DNA of 31,655 nt from positions 1 through 31,655 of the forward strand of contig JAAMPI010000577.1 of assembly GCA_013054445.1 (NCBI GenBank), given 5' to 3'. This document shows, piece by piece, positions 21,692 through 31,655 of this stretch. The first letter of the stretch is position 1. The number at the start of each line of letters is the position of its first letter. A program made the position numbers and the translations under genes. The notes beneath the pieces were generated by a model. The model ran no database searches. It was not told the DNA's origin and saw nothing but the letters and a program-made list of their open reading frames with translations. The stretch is from Cudoniella acicularis (taxonomy: Eukaryota > Ascomycota > Leotiomycetes > Helotiales > Helotiaceae).

Positions 21692-22319
21692 GTCTCATTT
21701 AACCCTCTCTAAAATACTTTGAATTTCGAGCTGAGCCAAAACAGCGACGAAGAGGTCGACTCCAGTCAGATGTGATTTCTTTGTTGTTTCACCTACAGGA
21801 CAGATGTTCCCGAGCTAGGATAAAGGTCCTCGGGATTCAAGGAAGGCTTTCTGAGATCGTCAATAATCTCGCGGTCTGACCGATTCCTTCCTACGAAACT
21901 AGACCTTCTGCTGTATGCGATCTTGGTAACGGTGGCTGTTCCCCTCCTTCCAGTCCAGTCAAGAAGGTACCGCCTCAGGCTTCGAAATTTGACGAGGAAC
22001 ACGTCTCACCAACAGCTTTTTGACATCACTCAGAGTATTGGTGCCCTATAGGGGATGATCTATTGGAAATTTCTCGAAGAATCTGGAATGAATCTAGATT
22101 TACACGTACGAGCACCGCACGAGTACCTATACTGTCAGTCCTCCTAGAGGAAGCTTTAACAGAACTTTTTCCGACCCGCTTTGCTTTGTCTAGAGGATTG
22201 ATTTCGATGGATGTCGGAACTTTGCGACTTGTTTATCTTTCCAATGGCCTCAACGACAACTTCCCGACTATCCGAAAGCAAAACGCAACCACTGAGACGA
22301 CTTTGGCTTCTCTACGAGA
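21692..22319. other. No gene seen
   Basis: A 183-codon plus-strand frame (22063-22614) crosses this stretch and the next relic. It has no start context, intron or left-arm equivalent in frame and is not called. Confidence 0.35.
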
Positions 22320-22650
22320 TACTTACCCGATTCACGGGCAACTGATGCGCCTCGCCAACTCAGACCATGCAAAGCAACAAGAGGATTGTCTGCATTTGCT
22401 GCACAGAACCGCATCCATTGACGACAAGCCACGAAAGGGCCGTAAACTCTGCAGTGGGAGGGCCACGATCAGCTGTGATTCGAAGCGGCGCTGGCCAAGC
22501 AAGGAAGCCGGCGCGTACCTTCGCAGCAAACGCAACAACCCATGCAGTTTGGACGCAGCACTGCAATGCAGCAGAGATCTCCCGGCGAGGCAACTGTCAC
22601 CCCTAGATATTTAAGCAAATGCCCACGCTCTTCGTTAAATACAGTTCTCA
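22320..22650. pseudogene. Relic block paired with 5010-5400
   Basis: On the minus strand the order TTTGCTTAAATAT, CTGCATGG, TACGCGCC and a GAGTTGGCGAGG-type segment matches the left arm. Stops occur in all frames. Confidence 0.45.
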
Positions 22651-22869
22651 ACTTCCTTACACCAGACTCGCATGGTATCATCAGAGTGTGCTGCAAGCGC
22701 AATGGGAGTCGGGGGCGCTAAGCTGAGCTAAAGACTTTGGTAAGTTCCTTGACTTCCTTGAAAGTGGGACCGATTTCCATCAAGGCTAACTAACCATTTG
22801 GCACAGCAGAAGTTTTATTAACAATCGAGCTTTGAGAGCCAGCGCTACCTAAGGTGTGGCTAGTGAGAT

Positions 22870-23700
22870 CGTCGTCACACAATGTACGTGCCCAGTGGCC
22901 CGGTGCTCCCCCCTCAAGCCGCTCGGCAAGGCCTTGTGTGTGGCGCTTAGGAACGTCACATATCAGCGAGGCCGCGTGCGATACCAACGTCTATAGAAAA
23001 TAACGCAGTTGAAAGCTTTTTGCCGTCTTTTTTGGGACGGCGATGCGTTCTAGCGGCGGAGTTTATGCGCCGTTTGTCTGCATTTCTTCCAGCAGGTCAT
23101 GCTGTACGAAGTACCCCCACCCCGATCCAACAAAATTCGGGTTCTCCAAGGTATCTTCAGGTCTCGCTCCGAAAGGATATATAGTTGTCAGGATCCACAA
23201 GGGCTTTGAAAGTTCTTTTGTGCGATTCTCGAGCTTTCCAAATTCCATGCACTGTCGAGTACTTTGGAATGCATTTCATTTCAAAAACAATCCCCCCTCT
23301 TGTTTCGGCCTAGCGTTCGATCGAGTGAGCAGTCTACCCCGTTAAATACGGCGTTGAAGTTGGACGCGACAGGAGGAAACACTGGAGAAAACATGGCCAC
23401 TGGGCTGCAAATGTGCTGTAAATGCGCATTGGAAAGAATAACAAACCCACAAAGGTGGGGCAGAACGAAGCAAAAGGGAAGCGAACCTGGCGTTTTCCTT
23501 ACTTCCCACCGCACTACAGAGGGAATATTTGCGCTTCTTGGTTGTCCAGTAAAGATTGTTGACGGATGAATATCTGGGAGACGAGATGGGACCACAACCC
23601 TGGATTGGCGAACAGGGGAGCCGTGGCCCGGCCCGGGCCTCTTTTTTGAAGGCTTCTCTCTCCCCAAAACCTTCATGCACCACTTACGCTAGCCGCCGAT
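22870..23700. pseudogene. Relic block paired with 3950-4760
   Basis: The inverted copy includes the exact 17-mer at 23098-23114 and the near-identical 33 bp at 22906-22938. Frames of 113 and 131 codons on the minus strand (23281-23683) are open here but broken in the left copy. No family was recognised. Confidence 0.55.
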
Positions 23701-23769
23701 TCCTTTATTTCATCTGTGTTGAAAAAACGAGGCGAAAATCAGCTCAGCATCAAGCTTAACGGCTCTGCC

Positions 23770-24352
23770 ATTCCATCGAGATCTGGACAGATCCAGAGCC
23801 AGAGCCAGCTACTGCCACCGCCAGTGGCTCTCATCCCAGCATCAACTACCTTGGCATTGCTACGATCAACTCCCACAACAGTCGTAACAGCCGTACAAAA
23901 GCATTCTCTTCCGCCATGGACGTACTGACTGCTTCGATGAAGCTGCAGGCATTGCGGGGCCATTGCAGATGAGGTTATCCAGACCTGGAAGGGCAAAACA
24001 AATCGATCGCGCCCCAATGCATATCGATCAAGGACACGCCTTCGCCCCCAGCCGGCGACTGTTCCTATTGGCTTCTCTGGCAGGCTGTGTCATGGGCTCT
24101 CCCACGACAAAATAGAAGATATTGTTACGAAATACATGTGTCGAGATCTGTGTGCAAGGCTCGACGAACCTCTCCTTTACGACACGTTTCCTACCACCGC
24201 GATTTCGAATCTTCTTTTTAGGACGGCGAAAACTCTTCACAGCCAGATAGGTACTATATACAGATAGATCAGCTGGAAGGTACTTCAGCAGTTTCCTCCA
24301 ACCCCCCCTCCTTCCCTCCTCACAACTGACCTGCTGCTAGAGATCCATCGGC
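23770..24352 (+). pseudogene. Relic block paired with 3305-3870
   Basis: The plus strand carries, in shifting frames, a Ser/Pro-rich start, ASTTLALLRSTPT, NRSRPNAYRSR, LSHDKIEDIV with YMCRDLCARLDEPLLYDTF, and PPRFRIFFL. Each has a counterpart on the minus strand of 3305-3870. Stops separate them. It may be a remnant of a BAHD-like acyltransferase gene, with low certainty. The DNA match extends to CCTGCTGCTAGAGATCCATC near 24330. Confidence 0.5.
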
Positions 24353-25829
24353 AAAACCACTACAGCCATCTTCCTGCTTAGATTCGAACGAAACAAAATC
24401 AGCCAACGTCACCCTCAGACAAGAAGCTTAGTTTGATTCTCTTCATGGACTGCTCCTCACGGAACACGATGATCGACGACTGCGAGGGAATGGAAAAAAA
24501 CCCGGTGGACGGTGCATGTGACGGAATAGTGAAACCGGATCCCAATCCCAACCCCGTGAGTCTTGATTTCGAACTTTGTCCATACCCACCGTCCTCTAGG
24601 CAAAAGAAATGCGTCCCTGCCATAATTTCGACCAAGCCCACAGTACAACAACATCCACGGGACCAAAACCTCAACACAGGACATCTAAATTTTACCGCAC
24701 CCAAACCTCGAGGAGTGGCACACGCGTAGATAGGACCGTGACTGATATATGAAGCAGGAACCCTCTCCGCCTTCTAGCCGTCAAGGCACTCCTGACCCCA
24801 ACCACGTTGTATTGATTGAAGAGGGACCTAATCAGCGGTGAAGTTTGGGAAGCGGGGATGAGATATCGACCTCCTCGGGGATGGGATTAGAGGTTGATAT
24901 CCTTACAAACCCATCCCTCAAGTATCTTGCAATCTGCTCGTGCACCCAAGCACAGGATGGCAAAGAAAGGAATAAACATGTGAACCCATTTGCATTTATT
25001 TTCTATAAAAAAACACCACGATTTTACTTCAAATAACAAAAGGGCAAGGGAAGAAGGGAATAATTGGGTATACATCTTGGGCGGATCTATCAGCATGAGA
25101 TTTTCAATTACGGAAATAATTACGGGTTGCAAAAGTTTCTTGATTCACACATAGAATAAAAGCTTCCAAAAATCGAAGAAAAAAGGCCTTGTTTATGTTT
25201 ATAGAAAGGAACCTCAATCACCATACTCCTAAAACCTCCTCTGTGCAACCAAGGCTCTGCCTCCTTAACACTGCACAACCCAAGCGAATCTGAGCCAATG
25301 AGTGCAGAGCACAGGCACACAGTAGTACGCTCCCTCCCAAGCCTGAAGGTATAAGTACCTCTGATCCCCACGTAAAATTCCCCAGCACAGTTTTCCCACT
25401 CTTCAGCCTCCCAAAAACCCAAGCTCCTAAAAGCCTTGCCATCGATTTCATCACCCCAGAATCGAAAAATTAAAAATTTGAGAAAAGAGTGAGAAAGGTA
25501 GTGAGCAAGAGTCTCGCAGTAGAAGGAAAGTCAGAACTTAAAAGGGTAAATGTCCCTCCGTGATCCCTGATTCGCTGCGCGATATCCCGTCATGGTGGGT
25601 GGTGGTGGGTGCTATTTCGACCCCCCCCCCCTCTACGTCTCGTCAGGCCAGGCGGCTGCGGCAGCAACGCTTTCGGTGACTGAGGCCTAAAGCCTGCCTG
25701 TCCGATGGGCCAGAGGGAGTGAAAGGGGCTGTTGGTGATTCGGGATGGGTGATGTTGTCGTCGTCGTTGTCCCTTTTCTTTCGAGTGTGTTCTTTTGCTG
25801 GAGTCTTTTTCTTGTCTTATCCTGTACTT
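24353..25829. other. 5' region of DUF6594 gene 3
   Basis: No model is firmly supported. A plus-strand frame from an ATG at 24445 to 24729 (94 codons) has a possible 44-bp intron inside it (GTGAGT ... CTCTAG), but nothing supports expression. Minus-strand frames at 25120-25454 face away from gene 3. There is a C-run at 25621-25631 and a TCGTCGTCGTTG motif at 25758-25769, 61-72 bp before the start. Confidence 0.35.
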
Positions 25830-27360
25830 ATGGCGATGCCGACTGAGAGACAGCAGCCTCGCGGACCTGCACAAACGAGTCCGATAAGACCTGTTCCTGG
25901 AGCTCACATTTTTAGTAGACATAGGGCCACACCTTCTCCAGATATCGAAATGCAGCAGTCTGGTGTGTTGAGAAGTCGAGGTCAGCCGGCACATTCTGCT
26001 ACTACGGTTTCTGCTTCTGGGAGAGAGTCTACTGCAACTCCAGGAGCAGCTGAAGTTTCTGCTTCGAACGCACAGCGTATGTAGCAATGATGGAAGACAA
26101 AGCGATAGCTCCAAGAGCCTGCTGATGTTCAGTAGAAACCAACCACTCGGTGCCGTTGCCAACAGCAGCTTGGCAATGGCTTCTCGCACATTTCACAAAC
26201 ATGAACCTGTTTGGAAAACCCACTGAGGCAACTAAGAACTTCAACCGCCAGTACGGATATGCTGGATCCAAATTGAAGTATGACAAATGTAAAGTTTCAA
26301 GAGCCTACCTTTTTGATGCAGAGCTAACGAGTTCCGGTGAAGTGGAAGATTTTCCAGAAGGGTACCCCAGGCTTTCCGCTTTCATGAATGCCGATGATAG
26401 CTATGCGAATTACCGTAGTTTCAAGCGCCTATCTGCCCGAATTCTCCTACACCGTCAAAACGAGTTGACGGGGCTCGAAAATTCCCTCGATGCGCTTGAC
26501 AGGGAGGACGCAGCTGACAAGAGAATGGAGAAGAGGCTAAGAGGTTTTGATCTCACCGATGACAATGGTGAGCAGAAAAGATTGATAGACAAAATAGAAA
26601 AGAAGTGGTGTGCATACGGTAATTTACCTTGTTTGGAAAGAATGAAACTATTCGCTGATCCGTTGTTTAGAAAAAGTACTCATGAAAGCTGCTCGGCTTC
26701 GTGGCCTTGGCCAGTCATCACAACGAGACCACTATTCAGTTCTCAACTACGTTATGAATAGACACCCCTTTGGCGGGGGAAAGTATGACTATGTTTTCCA
26801 CGCTGACGACTTCGTCTCTCTGAACCAGAACAGCCACAAGGGTAAGGAGTTTGAGGTTTTAGTAGAGCAACTACTAGACTGGTTACCTGAGTTTCCTTTC
26901 AAAGTATGCCCAAGCTGCGAAACCCCCAGACAAGAATTGAGGTAAGTACTGATGCTCACACTTACAGAATATACTCCAATCGCCAAAAGAGGCCGCGAAG
27001 ACTAAAGACAAATTCATTACCACGTACTCTCCTCGTCGACTTGGTTACTTGGCAAATGGCCTTGCCGTGTCTCTTGCAGTTGGAGTCCTTCTCGTCCCAG
27101 TATATTTGCTCTTCCTTGTGGTTGAAAGCCATGCCATGATGGCTGTCACCGCCTCCATTTTCATGTTTGCCTTTTCGGTAATCCTGTCGGCAGTGACGGG
27201 AGCAAGCCCGCAAGAGATATTCATGGGAGCAGCAGCGTTTGTATCCACTGAACCCGTCCGATAGTCCATGGCTAACCTCAAAAGCTATGGCGGAGTTCTC
27301 ATTATGTTCCTCGGGAACGTCGGCAGCAACCAAGGGTGTAGCTGTCCGGTAAAATCATGA
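25830..27360 (+). CDS. DUF6594 membrane protein, paralog 3 (6 exons, 418 aa)
   Basis: Exons: 25830-26076, 26133-26288, 26343-26618, 26671-26903, 26968-27236, 27285-27360. A second in-frame ATG at 25836 has the better context and would give 416 residues. Residues 1 to about 82 are Ser/Pro/Ala-rich. Exon 2 has a Trp-rich WQWLLAHF segment. The core starts with LEDFPEGYPRL, GYP at 141-143, then YRSFKRLSAR and, in exon 4, RDHYSVLNYVMNRHPF and HADDFVSL. Hydrophobic segments lie at about 335-356, 361-381 and 388-404. The tail NQGCSCPVKS has two Cys. Introns are 56, 54, 52, 64 and 48 bp, all GT-AG, with visible branch sites. Exon 3 (276 nt) and exon 5 (269 nt) equal those of paralog 1. Cellular role unknown. 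Confidence 0.87.
26289..26342 (+). other. In-frame, stop-free intron 2 of paralog 3
   Basis: Donor GTAAAG, branch GCTAAC, acceptor GTGAAG; 54 bp, exactly 18 codons and free of stops, so the frame runs through it. Removing it joins YDK to LEDFPEGYPRL, which aligns with YEH-LEKDFVAGIPRL in paralog 2. Retention would add 18 residues just before the core. Confidence 0.65.
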
Positions 27361-28014
27361 TCGCAGAGCTCGAAAGAGGTTGTGCTGGCGTCGTGTTTGG
27401 AGGACTTTCGAATGGGATATTCTAGGGAACGGTGTGCGTTAGTGGAGTTTTTTGCAATTTTTATTTCAAACCTTTCAAACATTGCAAGCGACAAGCCCAA
27501 AGGGTGCAGCCCGCTCCAGCGAGTATTTTCAAAGGTGTGTGAATGACTATTACAACAGTTTCCTGCTGTCTCGAAGTCTTTCGGGTCGATGCAACGGAAG
27601 GCAGCCTTGCGTGCTCGGACCTCCTTTTTCATCACGTGCCATTTAACAAGACTCGCCCCCAAACGTCCATCGCAGATTCTTTTTGTAAACAACGAATAGA
27701 TTAAGGCACATTAAAGATTATAGGACTACGTACACAGTGTATGGTGAGGTTTTAGCAGTCTACAGGCCATCTGGGGATTTCGAAGGTGTACGCAAAGGGC
27801 AGTCATGTGTTGTGATATCAAATAAGGGGAGAGAAGAGGAAGTACTGAAGTACTTGGTAGTACCTTCAATAACGATCACTGTTAACTCACAACCCACCTG
27901 CCCCCTTCGAGGCTAACAACCAACATGAGGATAGTCGAGTTTCCACCGGACAGGTATTTTGCCCTTTTTAAAATAATAATAACAACAGCAGCAAACCTTA
28001 GCCTTTCGTTAAGG
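27361..28014. other. 3' flank of DUF6594 gene 3
   Basis: No gene. The outer limit of the inverted duplication must lie in or just beyond this stretch. A faint match to the 3' flank of gene 2 precedes the 124-bp repeat. Confidence 0.4.
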
Positions 28015-28138
28015 TTATTCATTAACAGATTTATAATTTGGAGTGCAGAAGTTTCTATATATTTACAACTTCATACCGTCCAGTTTTGTGAACGTGATTG
28101 AGTCTTAATTATTGACTCTTTCCCTCCATTTACCTATT
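28015..28138 (+). repeat. 124-bp repeat, copy B
   Basis: Same orientation and length as 15705-15828, 109 of 124 bases identical. It lies 655 bp after the stop of gene 3 and 60 bp from the end of the conserved gene that follows on the minus strand. Confidence 0.85.
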
Positions 28139-28198
28139 GCGGGGTATCTCAACATTAAAAAAAAGTATACATATACAAGCCGTGAATGCCCAAAACTC

Positions 28199-31100
28199 CT
28201 ACGCTAATCTCAGAACCACCCTCCACCCCAGAGCCCCGGCTTCTCTAACGGCGCAGGATACGCAACCTCGTCCTCTTCGGCTGATGAGTGCGTTCCACCC
28301 CCTTTCTGCACAAAATGCTCTTGCTAGCATTTCTAAATCATTCCCGAAGCTATGTTTATGGCCAGCTTGAGCCGTTGTCGTTGGACGTGGAGGAGAATTT
28401 GCGGTTGTCATGTCGGTGCAATCGATAACTAGAACTTTTGGAATCGTGCTGTTTGTAGTGTGGATACTGGAGTGTGTAGGATCCGGTGAGGATGGAGGTG
28501 AAAGAAGAGCCGAAAATTGGATAGTAGCGGAGGTAAACAGAAGGTCGAGTATAGGGGTTCGCGTATATGTAAAAGCCTTGTGTAAAGGGTGATTGCCTGA
28601 GCGAGTAGTTAGCTTCATAATGGCAAGCAACAAAGTCACCACAATAAAATTGCTTACCTGAAGCTTTTGCAGATCTAAAGGAGCTTTGGTCCGAAATTTG
28701 AAATGAGGGGCTTGTTGGCGTTCTTAATATATCGGTGTAAGGAGAGGGGACACAAGGGTGTGCTGTAACAAAGTGTACATCATGTGCTAAGGCGAGATTG
28801 ATCTCCCTCTTTGCCTCGCTAGATTCTATCATGAATCTCATCATTGCAGAATATGTCTGAATTCTTGAGGAGTTTGTAGGCTCAGTCAGAGGTGTTGGTG
28901 TTTCTTGCACTGAACTTGTGTCCGAGTCAACCGCAGAAAACAAGTCAAGCGACTCGAAAACAATTGAGAAGGGCTTTTGGAAGGACTCGTCAGAAGGAAT
29001 GACAAAATCGCCAGGCAAAACCGAGGAGATGTCTGCTCCGCCAATGACATTCCCATCCGTTTCGATTAAGGTTTTGTGCCAAATTCGAGGCTTTCCACCC
29101 TGCGTATCAGGATCTAACGGAATGTTAGTGTGTGATCTCCCAGGCTCAATGGCTTTCCACCACGTACCGTTTTGAGTCGGCAGTTCGACATCAATGTCGA
29201 CCCAGCCTTCAGGCGCTCCTCGAGGAATAACATCGGAAGAGATCCAACTCATGCATTCGTGGGCCCCCTTTTTTGCAGCAAGAACTCTGCCGATGACGCA
29301 AGCCGTACTCCAAAAGCTTTTCTTAGAATACACGAATCCGCCATAAAGATTTACTTCGTCGCCAAGTCTGGCCACAGCTAATACATCATTCTCCAGGAGA
29401 GTAGACATGAGGAGATGTCCTAGTACTTCGCCGGGCAATATCAAACCGCTTAGATAGGAATTTGAGAGCCATCCTGAGGGATGAATAATTCCTGCGACTC
29501 CTTTTTGAGACAAAAGACCACGGCGAGCTTTATGTCTTCGGCTGGGAAAGTATGACGTAGAACTTTGAGTTGACATTGACAACGGTGTTCCCGCTGCTGA
29601 GATGTTTTGAACGGTGTCAGACACCGATATACCGTTTGCAACAATTTTAGTATTCAAGTTTTCAATATCCGGCCAGCCTAACTTGCGGGCAAAATGAACC
29701 AGGCCCGAGATCTGTGTTGCTTGATTCCGACCTCTAAACTTCAGATGGTCGATGCTCTCTACAACCTTTGGCACATCGCCAGACCCACCAGTTAATGTTG
29801 CCAGCCAACCTGGAGACGTTTTTTTCTCAATGATATCCGCTGGGTCTAGTTTCTCAATCCGTATATGCTCAAGCCACTGGCGTGCGAGGATTATTGACCA
29901 TCTCACGCTCGATGTGGCGCTCTTGTCAAATCGACGGAGTTCAGCAGGCTTGGGTGCTTCCAAGCCGTGATCTATGTTCATTGATACCGCATCGAGTCGA
30001 AGCAAAAGCTCGCAAGATAATAAAATCTGGAGCAATAGCCAATATTTTTGAGTGCCCGATTCAGGCATCACCTCATTGTTGACAGTGATCTCCTCGTCTG
30101 CCACCGGTTCGGAAGATCCCCACAGAATCTGACCCAGCCGTATTCTCCACTCGACGAGGCCAAAATCGACCCAGACGAATGGTGCACGCAAGACATCTAT
30201 GAGAGCTTCAATCTGTACTTGAAGGCTATAGGGGTCATGAGAGTCAGTGACTCTTGAAGGAGGGTAGAGAATTTGGGTAAAAAGTTCTGTATAAAGCTCA
30301 ACTGTTGGCCGTCGGTGCTTCATCGGGTCTTCATGATAGGTTGTGCTAACACTCAGGAGCCGTTCGATTAGTGTCGAATCCGTCAGAGGCCGCAAGCCTT
30401 CCTTGTCATTGAGGAATTTCTTTCGATGCTCTAACACAGCTTCTGGACTTGTCTCCCTAATATCGTCCACAGCACGAAGGGCATCTGCCACTCCCATTTC
30501 GAGCGCAGCTCCATAACCCATGGTTCCTCTTTCAAGTCCTTGCATACTGAGCATGTTCGGACGTTCTCGACATCGTGGCATAAAATGTGCTCGCTGTTTC
30601 CGGTGGTGCTCTTTCGCCTGCTCAGCGTTCCTACTCACTGACCAAGTAATATGCGGCCAGGCAGTGACACCGCCCCATGCTTCATCTTGTATTTGTACAT
30701 GGTCACACAAATCCCTTATCTCCACTTCCGTGTTCCAGGGATATGCCACACTGGGATGAGGTGGCCCGGTATGATGTCCCTCTGAGCGAGCAAAAAACTG
30801 CGGGGCCCCAGAAAATAGCTTTTGTAGTTCACCAGTAGCAATTGGTGAAATAATTCTGGCGAGCTTGGTTGCAGGTTTTGGGGTAGGAGGAGCTTCGTCT
30901 TGGGTGGTGCCTGGCGGGGGAGGGGGAAGCGGCTTATTCGTGTCTGACATAGGTGTGGAAGGGTGGTCTGGCGATCTCGGAGACTGCAGTTCTAAGGGAG
31001 AAGGCTTCTTCTGAATTTAGGTCAGCAATAGGTCCAGCAGAGAAATCAAAAACCGTGCTCTGGAATTAATCGACGTGCTGCAGGGAATTTGACAGTTTGG

Positions 31101-31333
31101 GCTCCTACCAGAGACTGACCCCGCCAACGACTCTGCTTCGACTCAGTGGTAGCTATAGGCTTCTTGATCAATGCCCGAAAGAAGTCACGACGTGATTGTC
31201 TCCTTTGTGCCTTCTCTGGATCCTCGGGTTCGTGGTTGGGATCGGGGTTGTGGTTGAGAATAACTGGGGAATCATGCTGGTCAACGTGATTGCCCTCCCT
31301 CCTCGAGGCTTTGAGGAAGGAGAAGGTCGGCAT
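28199..31333 (-). CDS. Conserved fungal protein of unknown function (3 exons, 982 aa)
   Basis: Exons: 31333-31109, 30983-28658, 28596-28199. Intron 1 is 125 bp (GTAGGA ... TGCTGAC ... CTGCAG, phase 0); intron 2 is 61 bp (GTAAGC ... GCTAAC ... CTCAG, phase 1). The start MPTFSFLK at 31333 has A at -3; an ATG four codons earlier has poor context. Exon 1 is basic and ends in KKPIATTESKQSRWRGQSL. A proline-rich run (KPLPPPPPG, about 92-100) follows, then a long globular part with no enzyme motif I recognise. The last 47 residues (ARAFCAERGWNALISRRGRG, then CAVREAGALGWRV) form a compact Cys/Arg/Gly-rich signature that I associate with a conserved but uncharacterised Pezizomycotina family. The unspliced frame would instead end at 28356 with an unrelated tail. 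The gene lies outside the inverted duplication, and its intact state contrasts with the relics inside it. Confidence 0.85.
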
Positions 31334-31655
31334 CTTGCAGTGCATCCGTCAACGAGTGGAAAGAAAAGCACCGCGGGTCATCAGGTGCGGTGTGAAGCAA
31401 TAAGATAGCAACGGAAGAGAAAAAGAAAAAGCAGAAGCAATATTAAAATAAGAGTAAACTCAGACTTGAGGCCGACTTGAGGCCCGAGGTGTGAGATAGT
31501 TGACAGTTGGTGGTCGGTCGTTGGTAGCTAGCAGTAATAATGCCGAGTAATGGATAGGGGGCACTTTCGTGGCGGGCGGGAGTGCTGGCCATTCTGCTGG
31601 AGTCTGTCAGTCTGGAGGGCGGGCATATTATTCGCAAACCTGGTGGGTAGAGGCT
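31334..31655 (-). promoter_or_regulatory. 5' region of the conserved gene
   Basis: On the coding strand a pyrimidine-rich tract (plus-strand purines at about 31409-31440) lies 75-108 bp before the start, as is common just upstream of fungal transcription or translation starts. No specific binding site is claimed. Confidence 0.35.

Larger units (their letters stand above)
16720..27360 (-). repeat. Right arm of the large inverted duplication
   Basis: Mirror of the left arm (409-12130); the block pairs are listed there. This arm has extra DNA near the centre because of the two inverted-repeat elements at 15945-16707 and 16784-17050, and it is shorter than the left arm between about 17.2 and 18.6 kb. 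The innermost limit is uncertain because the counterpart of left exon 12056-12130 seems to lie in the 77 bp between the two elements. Confidence 0.8.

Noticed and set aside
22063..22614. 183-codon plus-strand frame
   Set aside because: No start context, introns or in-frame counterpart in the left arm. Its right part overlaps a block whose similarity to the left arm shows stops in all frames.
25590..26189. 199-codon minus-strand frame
   Set aside because: It is antisense to the first exons of paralog 3, and its Arg/Ser-rich composition is what the reverse of that low-complexity exon would give.
26150..26761. 203-codon open frame as a separate gene
   Set aside because: It is exons 2 and 3 of paralog 3 read through a stop-free 54-bp intron and then on into the next intron and the following exon out of frame.
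28356..30950. 864-codon frame as the complete conserved gene
   Set aside because: The true start is one intron upstream, and the C-terminus continues after a 61-bp intron into another frame carrying a conserved-looking signature.

Overview
The window reads as nuclear DNA of a filamentous ascomycete (Pezizomycotina). The genes are split by short spliceosomal introns of about 48-125 bp with CTRAC/CTRAT-type branch sites. The main protein family present, DUF6594, is fungal. There are AT-rich transposon islands, and one repeat pair differs mostly by transitions, as expected from repeat-induced point mutation. No rRNA, convincing tRNA, CRISPR or prokaryotic signal was seen. Several of the longest open frames are either intron read-through or decayed DNA, so the genes below are spliced models built by hand.

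Four gene models stand out. Three are paralogous DUF6594 membrane proteins: gene 1 (minus, 409-1924), gene 2 (plus, 13631-15226) and gene 3 (plus, 25830-27360). Each has six exons with intron phases 1,1,1,0,2 and a fifth coding exon of exactly 269 nt. The fourth is a three-exon, 982-residue conserved fungal protein of unknown function (minus, 28199-31333), which lies outside the duplicated region.

The most striking property is large-scale. From about 0.4 to 12.1 kb and, in reverse order and orientation, from about 27.4 to 16.7 kb, the window is a decayed inverted duplication. At least eleven blocks pair collinearly: gene 1 with gene 3, gene relics at 3.3-5.4 kb with 24.4-22.3 kb, relics at 6.0-7.1 kb with 21.7-20.7 kb, two diverged minisatellites (8.0-8.5 and 19.4-20.0 kb), relics at 9.3 and 18.8 kb, and a small proline-rich gene at 11.85 kb with its copy at 17.2 kb. 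Gene 2 occupies the centre. Apart from the DUF6594 genes, almost everything shared by the arms is broken by frameshifts and stops. The right arm near the centre also took in two inverted-repeat elements: a 763-bp AT-rich element and a 267-bp MITE flanked by TTA.

Layout: 0.4-1.9 kb gene 1; 2.6-2.9 kb a small frameshifted ORF; 3.3-7.1 kb relics; 8.0-8.5 kb minisatellite; 9.3 kb relic; 11.85-12.13 kb small two-exon gene; 13.6-15.2 kb gene 2; 15.7-17.05 kb repeats; 17.1-18.8 kb relics; 19.4-20.0 kb minisatellite; 20.7-24.4 kb relics; 25.8-27.4 kb gene 3; 28.0 kb repeat copy; 28.2-31.3 kb conserved gene. Two of the DUF6594 introns appear to use GC-AG splice sites. No pathway linking these genes can be inferred. 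All homology statements come from reading by eye and need a dot plot and profile searches.
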